From an uncultured Flavobacteriales bacterium (GTDB lineage: Bacteria > Bacteroidota > Bacteroidia > Flavobacteriales > Crocinitomicaceae): a stretch of 8,733 bases of DNA. Made by a program: the position numbers and the translations under genes. Under the pieces are notes generated by a model, which did not search any database, had not been told where the DNA came from, and worked only from the letters and a program-made list of their open reading frames with translations. The stretch spans positions 1 through 8,733 of the forward strand of contig CAMLET010000109.1 of the NCBI GenBank assembly GCA_946479125.1. Direction: 5' to 3'. This document shows positions 1-6,612 of the stretch, in pieces. Numbering within the stretch: the first letter of the stretch is position 1; every line of letters starts with the position of its first letter.

Positions 1-3000
1 CAGGCAACAATGTTCCATCTGTTTGAGCGTAAGTTCCGGAAAGCGTACGTACTGTCATTAACAAACGACCAGCAAAGCCAACAACAGGATTTACTTTTTC
101 TTTTTCCTTCGCTTTGCGTTTTTGGTCTCGATCGAATTTTCTTTTCTCGCGTTCCCACTTGCGCTTTTCTTTCGGAGTCATGTCCTCAATCGGCTTCGGT
201 GGTTTAAGTTCTGCTTTCGGTTTTTCCGGAGTTTTTCCATCACCTTTATCCGTGCCGCCATCAATAGCGCCTTTTGCATCGCTCACTCGGGCTCTTCCAC
301 CGCCTGAATTGGAGGTTGAATTGATCCGTTTCAACAACGGAACCTTATTGTAAAGTGTTATAAAGTTAGCCTGAAGCTGTCCATTAATTGTTCTACTGTT
401 CTGAATAATATTTCCATACTCCGACTGACCCAAAGGTGCGCGTTGCCAATTGTATGTTCCTGCGTATTTAACGTTACCAGTTAAGAATGACAGGACTGGA
501 ATTTTATTGAATGGCAAGTTATAAGTGAAAGCATAATCGTGTGTATAATCCATTGTTTTACCAAGGGTTCCCAGCTGGCTCCAAATGGTATCTTTGAATT
601 GACGATACAAGGAATCAACTCCATTACGATCAACTTCACCATTCTGCTCATCAAAAATAGCGCGGTTAGTTGCGTTGAATGTGAATTTTAGATTTTTGGT
701 CAAATCCCATCCAACCTTATAACCTCTATTCCATGTAAAGTTCTTCACGTAAACAGGCTCATATTTGAATCCGTTCGCAGAAGTGTCAATTGTGTTTCTA
801 ATCTGACGAGCGTTGTATGTTCTCATCAAATCATTGGTCATACTAATGTTCTTAGGTACCAATGAAATGTTGGTCTCACGAATCAATGCCCACCATGGAC
901 TTTTCTTCATGAACTTCACATCTTTAAACGGTTCGAAAGGTTTTGCAGTAAACGTGTAAGCATATGCAAAACTTCCTTTCCACTGTTTAGTTCTGTCGTA
1001 ATTGGTATTGAAATCACGGTGAAGATTTTGACTAAATCCGTAACCAAAAGTCCAGTTTGCTAAATCGTAGAAATGTGCTTTTGTTCCAATTTTATTGAAG
1101 CGAACTCCCTGGAAGTTATAGAATGATCTTTCTGTATAATCCTGTGCGATACGAGCAACTGATTTTCTTGTTGCCAAATCGTAAGCTTTCAATTTGATAT
1201 CCGGATTGAATGGATCGTATTCAGGATTAATGATTCCGAAAGAACGACCATAGAACAATGGCAAACTGATTTTCATTCTTGAACCAAAGAATTGTCCAAG
1301 TTGAACAGTTGACTGGTAATCGAAACCAAATTTCTGATTACGTTGACGTTCCTGAACGCGGCTATCAACAGCTCCCCAGTTTACTCCGGAGTAGTTACCA
1401 GACATACTCATGGTCATGAAATCTGCCGCTTGAATCTGCATTTGAGCAACAGCCGCAGAACCTCCATCATCAACGAAATCGGTTAAACGCAACTCGTTAA
1501 TCCAAACCTGTGCACATTTCGATAAACCATCATCGCCCCAAGGATCGATTGCCGTTTTACTTGGATTCCGAATACCGATCATGATCGTTTTCACACCTTG
1601 TAAGTTCGGACTACCTTTCACCTTAATCATTCGATTCGGGTTCTTAGGATCAACCACTGAATATTCAACTGATGCCGTAACACCTGAGCCGGCAGAACCT
1701 GCCAAATCATTTCTACGCATTTTCAAATCCAACAAGTCCTGGAAAATAATTTCCATGTCATTATCGGTTGGCCAAACACCCTCAGGAGTTGATGTTCCCC
1801 AAGCTGTTTTGTAAAGTGGTAATTCGTATTCGTAATAGTTCTCAACGAAATCTGTTCCTAAACGAACAAACAATGTCAAATCCTTATCATTTAATGTTCC
1901 AGGCGTAATTTCTTCTGCGTGAACGAACATTTTCAATTTCTTGTAAGTTCTAACGTCGAACATTACATTTCTGTAAGCAGCACGTGCATCACCATCCTGA
2001 AGGTTACAAACATCTAGAGTCAATGACTGCTCGTTCATTTGACGTTGAACTGGCTGTGAAGGATCAATTTCACGCTGAATTCCCGGAGGAACCTGGTATC
2101 CAATCGGCAATTTTTGAGCGTTTTCTTCAAAGTTCAATGCTCCAATTGTGAAATCAGTTAAATCCGGATCTACGAAAATTTGCTCACCCGGCGTTGTCAT
2201 ATCGTACAAGTACGGACGCCATTCACCGCGGATGAATTCCAATTTCGCAAAACGAAGTGTAACGTTCTCACCAAACTCCTTCACGAACATACGCATGAAA
2301 CGAATCGATCTGAAATCACGAATACCGTTTACTTTTTTCTCCGGTTCGAAGATTGGAATTTTGAATTGGTACCATGTTTCCGTTTTTGTAGAACCAGATG
2401 GTTGATAAACCTGACGTGAAACAATGTGATTTTTACCAACCACCATGTCACCTGGACGTAAACTTACATGATACTGGAAGTAAGCTTCGCTTTCAGACAA
2501 GTTGTTATCCTGATTGATATCCTCATTATCCGGCATGTAGTTTCCTTGAGTGACATATTTTGCGTCATTCATGGTATCCGACATTTCTGTAGTAGGTGTA
2601 TTTCCCTGATGACTGTTGAATTTCTTATAACGATTTAAGATATTCACTTCATCAGCATCGTACTGATCATCACGGTAATAGTTGTAATCATCACTTGAAG
2701 GATCGGCTAACATTTTTGCTTTCGCTTCTGCTGAAAGTGTTCCGTTATTTTGAACCCAGTTCACAAAACCTGTATATGTCAATCGTTCTTCTGGATCACC
2801 ATATCCGTCTAAACCAACATCTTGTTTAACACGAGAATCAGAAGTTTGATCTGCGAAGGCGTTTACAATCATTTGCTGATTTGGAACCTGTGCCCAAGGA
2901 GTCACATCAGTTGGATAATCGGCTCCTGCAAAAGGAGGAATTCCATTCTCAAAGCTCTTACGGGAATCTGGCAAAACATCTTCAGAAACGTTTCCTAAGT

Positions 3001-6000
3001 TGAAATACAAATCTCCACCACCCATTGTTGAGTTCGGATCTTCGTTCTCTGCATCTTCGTTGAACGGATCCAACATCCAGAATTGAATGTATTGAACGTT
3101 TGCAAGCTCGAAATCCGTTGTTGTCAATGCGCGGGTAATTCCAGCCCATCTATCCGATGGATTTGAAAATGTACCGTCCGTATTTACTGTATTCGTAGTA
3201 TCGTAATTGTACATTCCACGTTCAGACGGGAAGTAACCTAAATCCAATGTTTGAACCGTTGGAATTGATCCGTAAGGCAAGTTTTGATTCGGGAAAATGT
3301 CTGATTGCTGAACCAAACGCATACGACTATCACTCAACATTGAAGGATCGTTCTTAATATGTGGTGGTGTTAAATCGTTGTTCATGTAGAACAAGTTGTC
3401 AATGGTGTACCACGCCAATTTTGCACGTTTGTAACCGTTTGCCAAAGTTTTCAAATCTCCTTCAGGGAACAAATCCGACTGTCCTTGCGGAGTTGCAGCC
3501 AAACGCCATCCAGCGAAAGTTCTAAGGTCAATTGTACTTTGACTTCCTTCAAAATCATCTACATATGAAATTCCTTCTTTTGAAATTGCTCTTGGAGTAC
3601 CAGGAATCAAGGTTGCAAATTCACCTTTGAATGTCATATAAGAAGGCTCTTTCGTTGAAATCACAGGAAGGAAATCAATGGCCTTGGTTAACCACGGAAG
3701 ATTTGCCTTGTAATTAATATCGAAGCCTAATACGTTGTTTTTATAAGGTTCGGACCCGATATCCACTTTTTGAGTGACTGGTCGTTCCATCATGCGCATC
3801 CAGGTGGCTCCAACGTTGAAATCCTTATTGATCTTATAATTGAAATGGGTTCCAATCATCGATTTGGATTGTAAACCAAAGACCGAGTTACTTTCAATCG
3901 TAATCTTAATATCTGCGTTTGATTCAAGTAAACCTGTATTTAAGATCTTTACACGTCCAAGGTTGTAATCAACCGTGTAATCTGTTCCTTCGATCAATGC
4001 AATTCCACCAACGGTTACCTTAACAGAACCTTCAGGAACATTCAATGCGTTTAATGGAATATCAGATGAAACCGAGCTTTGGTATTCACCTTTAAACACG
4101 AAACGATTTTTACTTGGAATTTGCTGAGCAGCAGTTTTAGTTGAATCGTAAAGTTCTGTAAATGCAATTTTATCAGCGTATTGTGGTCCGAACTGATCTA
4201 CCAATTTTGAGCGCAACGTTCTACCAAAAGGTTCAACCGTTGAGAAATAGATCTTACCATTTTTAGGATTGATGGTTCCTCCTGTTTCTGCTCTGTTTCC
4301 ATTGTAGTTTACAGGAACAAAATCGAACATACCATCAGAAAACAACTGATCGTTCACATTGTACCTGTCCATATTCAACAAGGTGATGATCTGTGTTTTA
4401 CTATCGTCATTCGGAATGATTGGAGCCAAAACGGAAGTTTCAGGATTGTTGTAGTACAGATTTAATCTAAAACCATTTTCATCCAACTGATAAGCTCCCA
4501 TCGAATAGATGTTCTTCATCATCAAATCCCAGATTGTCAACGTAGGATTGGTGATCGTTGGTTTCAATAACTTCAAAAGAAGCGCATCTCTTCCGTCAAT
4601 ACCATCCGTTGAAAACTCACCAACTTGATACGTTTTTCCACGGTAAGTATACTCGTATGAAACGGCAAGAACCTCATCATTGTTCAATGGCTGACTCAAA
4701 GAAATATAACCTAACAACGCGTTATATGTAAATTCAGATTCACTTAGTTTTCGTGCATTTTCGACTTTCTCGTAATGAACCGCTTGTTGGAAAGGTCCGG
4801 GAACACTAACCTGAGCAGACAATGTTGGAACTACTCCAGTAAAGCCTCTAATTGCCGATTGAGATGAAGCCCAGGTATACAAACCATTTGCTTCGTTATC
4901 CGGCATTGTATCACTTGCGTAAGGTAATGGATTACCCTGGCTGTTTTCTGCTTTCGCCTCACCAAGATCCGAGAATGCAACGATATTTCTCGCATTTTCT
5001 GTACTGTTGATTCTGTTGGTTACCCAAACCTCCATTCTTGTCACGAAGGTCTCAGAAGCAACGTTAGGTAGCTGCGACATCGATTTATCATACTGGTCAT
5101 AAAATGCCAGGTTCAAGAAATAGTGACGATTCGCTTCGTAGTTGTCTGCGTTAAATTCGAAAGGAACAACCTGTGCTTTTCCGGTAATTTTAATCTCCGT
5201 TTTCTTTCCTTTCGACTGAGCCATAATAACATCAGTCGTTAAACGACCTGTTCTGAATTTTCCGTAAGCTCCAAACAAGGTTTGTGAACCCGGGATTAAT
5301 GACCCAAACGAAGGGAAACTTACATTTCCTAATTCAATTCGTTGCAAAATTTGATCTTCATCGCCAGAATAACCAAGCTTGGTAATATTATCAAAATCGA
5401 AGGCTGCCTGCGTATTGTAGCTTGTATTCAGTTTCAGTTTTGTTCCAATTTGTCCAACCAAGTTCATTTGAATTTGCTGCTGGAAATCGAAACGTGTAAT
5501 TACCCTTTGTTTAACGGGTAACATCGGGTTGTCGTAACGCGAAGAGTTTACACCAAATGAAACCTCAACAGATCCTTGCGGACGAATAGTGATTTCATCA
5601 GAACCAAAGAAGTTTTCGAATGTTTTAGAAGGAATTTTAATCGGGAATTCAAGCGCTCGCTGCTCTTCCGTTTGCTGGTCGATCTTATCTTTCCAATTTT
5701 CCTTAATGGATTTTTGTCGTTCGTACTCCAAGTACTCTTCCAACGTCATCATTGACGGATAACGGTACATAATACCATCTCCTATAACTTCCTGAAAGAT
5801 ATATTTCCCAGTAACCGGATCGAAAACAATGATGCGTTCAACGTTCTTCGGATCACCAAGATCAAAGCTCTGAGGATTGTTCTGAGTAGGATCAATTGGG
5901 TTGTAAATAGGGAACGGCAAGTTCACCTTATTGGTATCTTGCCCAAACGCAAAAAATGAGCAAAAGACTAAGCTCATGCTCAACAATAGGTGAAATACAC

Positions 6001-6028
6001 TCTTGTAGTAAGGACGATTATTCTCCAA
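1..6028 (-). CDS. sprA: Cell-surface protein SprA, T9SS outer-membrane translocon (3' end cut off by window edge)
   Basis: SprA (Sov in Porphyromonas) is the very large outer-membrane beta-barrel that forms the protein-conducting channel of the type IX secretion system; in gliding flavobacteria it is also needed to deliver adhesins such as SprB. I translated the minus strand from 6028 to the left edge and found one open frame of 2009 codons with no stop. Family members are about 2400 residues, so a few hundred C-terminal residues are missing. Seen in order: a signal peptide (1-29); the N-terminal SprA block with LEEYLEYERQKSIKENW, ITIRPQGSVEVSFG and SYNTQAAFDFDNI; YVDDFEGSQ from residue 822; QFWMLDPF around 984; an acidic EF-hand-like loop (1170-1181); VWINELRLTDF around 1509; beta-strand-rich sequence with alternating aromatics; then a charged low-complexity insert (1907-1978). 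The start is TTG at 6028, because an in-frame stop lies one codon upstream and the first ATG (5977) falls inside the signal peptide. It follows ruvA by 3 bases. The SprA identity is near certain; topology is inferred from the family. Confidence 0.97.
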   Translation of the reverse strand, partial: MENNRPYYKSVFHLLLSMSLVFCSFFAFGQDTNKVNLPFPIYNPIDPTQNNPQSFDLGDPKNVERIIVFDPVTGKYIFQEVIGDGIMYRYPSMMTLEEYLEYERQKSIKENWKDKIDQQTEEQRALEFPIKIPSKTFENFFGSDEITIRPQGSVEVSFGVNSSRYDNPMLPVKQRVITRFDFQQQIQMNLVGQIGTKLKLNTSYNTQAAFDFDNITKLGYSGDEDQILQRIELGNVSFPSFGSLIPGSQTLFGAYGKFRTGRLTTDVIMAQSKGKKTEIKITGKAQVVPFEFNADNYEANRHYFLNLAFYDQYDKSMSQLPNVASETFVTRMEVWVTNRINSTENARNIVAFSDLGEAKAENSQGNPLPYASDTMPDNEANGLYTWASSQSAIRGFTGVVPTLSAQVSVPGPFQQAVHYEKVENARKLSESEFTYNALLGYISLSQPLNNDEVLAVSYEYTYRGKTYQVGEFSTDGIDGRDALLLKLLKPTITNPTLTIWDLMMKNIYSMGAYQLDENGFRLNLYYNNPETSVLAPIIPNDDSKTQIITLLNMDRYNVNDQLFSDGMFDFVPVNYNGNRAETGGTINPKNGKIYFSTVEPFGRTLRSKLVDQFGPQYADKIAFTELYDSTKTAAQQIPSKNRFVFKGEYQSSVSSDIPLNALNVPEGSVKVTVGGIALIEGTDYTVDYNLGRVKILNTGLLESNADIKITIESNSVFGLQSKSMIGTHFNYKINKDFNVGATWMRMMERPVTQKVDIGSEPYKNNVLGFDINYKANLPWLTKAIDFLPVISTKEPSYMTFKGEFATLIPGTPRAISKEGISYVDDFEGSQSTIDLRTFAGWRLAATPQGQSDLFPEGDLKTLANGYKRAKLAWYTIDNLFYMNNDLTPPHIKNDPSMLSDSRMRLVQQSDIFPNQNLPYGSIPTVQTLDLGYFPSERGMYNYDTTNTVNTDGTFSNPSDRWAGITRALTTTDFELANVQYIQFWMLDPFNEDAENEDPNSTMGGGDLYFNLGNVSEDVLPDSRKSFENGIPPFAGADYPTDVTPWAQVPNQQMIVNAFADQTSDSRVKQDVGLDGYGDPEERLTYTGFVNWVQNNGTLSAEAKAKMLADPSSDDYNYYRDDQYDADEVNILNRYKKFNSHQGNTPTTEMSDTMNDAKYVTQGNYMPDNEDINQDNNLSESEAYFQYHVSLRPGDMVVGKNHIVSRQVYQPSGSTKTETWYQFKIPIFEPEKKVNGIRDFRSIRFMRMFVKEFGENVTLRFAKLEFIRGEWRPYLYDMTTPGEQIFVDPDLTDFTIGALNFEENAQKLPIGYQVPPGIQREIDPSQPVQRQMNEQSLTLDVCNLQDGDARAAYRNVMFDVRTYKKLKMFVHAEEITPGTLNDKDLTLFVRLGTDFVENYYEYELPLYKTAWGTSTPEGVWPTDNDMEIIFQDLLDLKMRRNDLAGSAGSGVTASVEYSVVDPKNPNRMIKVKGSPNLQGVKTIMIGIRNPSKTAIDPWGDDGLSKCAQVWINELRLTDFVDDGGSAAVAQMQIQAADFMTMSMSGNYSGVNWGAVDSRVQERQRNQKFGFDYQSTVQLGQFFGSRMKISLPLFYGRSFGIINPEYDPFNPDIKLKAYDLATRKSVARIAQDYTERSFYNFQGVRFNKIGTKAHFYDLANWTFGYGFSQNLHRDFNTNYDRTKQWKGSFAYAYTFTAKPFEPFKDVKFMKKSPWWALIRETNISLVPKNISMTNDLMRTYNARQIRNTIDTSANGFKYEPVYVKNFTWNRGYKVGWDLTKNLKFTFNATNRAIFDEQNGEVDRNGVDSLYRQFKDTIWSQLGTLGKTMDYTHDYAFTYNLPFNKIPVLSFLTGNVKYAGTYNWQRAPLGQSEYGNIIQNSRTINGQLQANFITLYNKVPLLKRINSTSNSGGGRARVSDAKGAIDGGTDKGDGKTPEKPKAELKPPKPIEDMTPKEKRKWEREKRKFDRDQKRKAKEKEKVNPVVGFAGRLLMTVRTLSGTYAQTDGTLLP
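95..310 (-). other. Low-complexity Gly-rich then Lys/Arg/Glu-rich insert in SprA (residues 1907-1978)
   Basis: Between the conserved-looking LYNKVPLLKRINS and NPVVGFAGRLLMTVR lies a segment of about 72 residues unlike the rest of the protein. The first part (1907-1949) is rich in Gly, Pro, Lys and Asp. The second (1950-1978) has 22 charged residues out of 29, 15 Lys/Arg against 7 Asp/Glu, for example PKEKRKWEREKRK. It probably forms a flexible loop followed by a charged helix between two barrel strands. Which side of the membrane it faces cannot be told from sequence. The frame stays open on both sides, so it is a real in-frame insert and not a frameshift. Confidence 0.8.
2486..2521 (-). other. 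EF-hand-like acidic loop inside SprA (residues 1170-1181)
   Basis: The 12 residues DINQDNNLSESE match the spacing of a canonical EF-hand calcium loop: Asp at 1, Asn at 3, Asp at 5, Leu at 8 and Glu at 12. Asn stands at position 6, where EF-hands usually have Gly. The stretch just before it is also rich in Asp and Glu. The match is seen directly; calcium binding is inferred. No EF-hand helices can be claimed, so a dockerin-like or isolated calcium loop is the better comparison. Confidence 0.5.
5942..6028 (-). other. Signal peptide of SprA, with TTG start codon
   Basis: The first 29 residues read as a Sec signal peptide: a basic n-region (R5, K9), a hydrophobic core over residues 11-26 (VFHLLLSMSLVFCSFF) and a likely cleavage AFG|QDTNK after residue 29. 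The translation begins at TTG (6026-6028). The only ATG nearby, codon 18 at 5975-5977, would remove both basic residues and half of the core. Cys23 is preceded by Phe, which does not fit a normal lipobox, so I read this as signal peptidase I cleavage and not as a lipoprotein. There is no Shine-Dalgarno sequence before the start; the upstream bases are AT-rich, as is common in Bacteroidota. Confidence 0.85.
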
Positions 6029-6031
6029 TTC

Positions 6032-6610
6032 TTATAGTATTTTCAGGGCTCCTTTAATCAGTTCTTCAACTGTTTCAGTACCGGTTGCAAGTTTATCTAG
6101 TGCTTTTTCCGCGATTTTCTTATCAAAACCTAAGGAAATCAAAGCAGTTAACGCTTCAAATTTCGTTGTATTGTGGGAAGCAAAAATATTTGTTGATTCC
6201 GACCATTCAACTTTTATCATTTTATCCTTCAAATCAATAATAACACGTTGGGCAGTTTTGGCACCAATTCCTTTTATCGATTGAATTGTTCTAACGTCTT
6301 CAGTTTGAATTGCATGCGCAATTTCTGTAGGCAAAAGTGACGAAAGCATTAGTATTGCTGTATTTGGTCCAATTCCTGAAACCGAGATCAACAGGTTAAA
6401 TACTTCGCGTTCTTCAACAGTCATAAACCCATAAAGGAAGTGACCGTCTTCTCTTACAATCTGCTGCGTAAAAAGTTTAAGTTGCTCGTTTGAGCCTATT
6501 GCAGAAAAAGTATTGAGAGAGATTTTGACGAAATAACCAACACCTCCGCACTCAATGACAACACTGGTTGGGTTCTTCTCAATTAGTCGACCGTTTAAAT
6601 GTGCAATCAT
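6032..6610 (-). CDS. ruvA: Holliday junction branch-migration complex DNA-binding subunit RuvA
   Basis: RuvA binds four-way DNA junctions as a tetramer and loads the RuvB motor for branch migration during recombinational repair, in the cytoplasm. The 192-residue product is slightly shorter than E. coli RuvA (about 203). It starts MIAHLNGRLIEKNPTSVVIE and shows the OB-fold domain I (about 1-63), including GGVGYFV. The acidic pin lies in IVRED, E54-D55 here. Domain II has two helix-hairpin-helix motifs, SVSGIGPNTA (76-85) and SIKGIGAKTAQR (111-122). After a short, poorly conserved linker, the small RuvB-binding domain III (about 148-192) contains FEALTALISLGFDKKIAEKAL. The ATG at 6610 follows the maeB stop by 2 bases, with an AAGG abutting it that is too close to act as a Shine-Dalgarno site. 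This suggests translational coupling. The gene is complete and shows no missing key residues. Confidence 0.98.
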   Translation of the reverse strand: MIAHLNGRLIEKNPTSVVIECGGVGYFVKISLNTFSAIGSNEQLKLFTQQIVREDGHFLYGFMTVEEREVFNLLISVSGIGPNTAILMLSSLLPTEIAHAIQTEDVRTIQSIKGIGAKTAQRVIIDLKDKMIKVEWSESTNIFASHNTTKFEALTALISLGFDKKIAEKALDKLATGTETVEELIKGALKIL

Positions 6611-6612
6611 CC

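Noticed and set aside
10..353. Three overlapping plus-strand open frames at the left edge
   Set aside because: They are the antisense of the low-complexity charged insert of sprA; Lys- and Glu-rich codons read backwards give Phe/Ser/Leu-rich nonsense with a misleading hydrophobic look.
6035..6250. A possible promoter for sprA inside the 3' part of ruvA
   Set aside because: I searched for the Bacteroidota -7 pattern TAnnTTTG; the best site, in the TTAGGTTTTGAT stretch, is imperfect and lacks a properly spaced -33 element.
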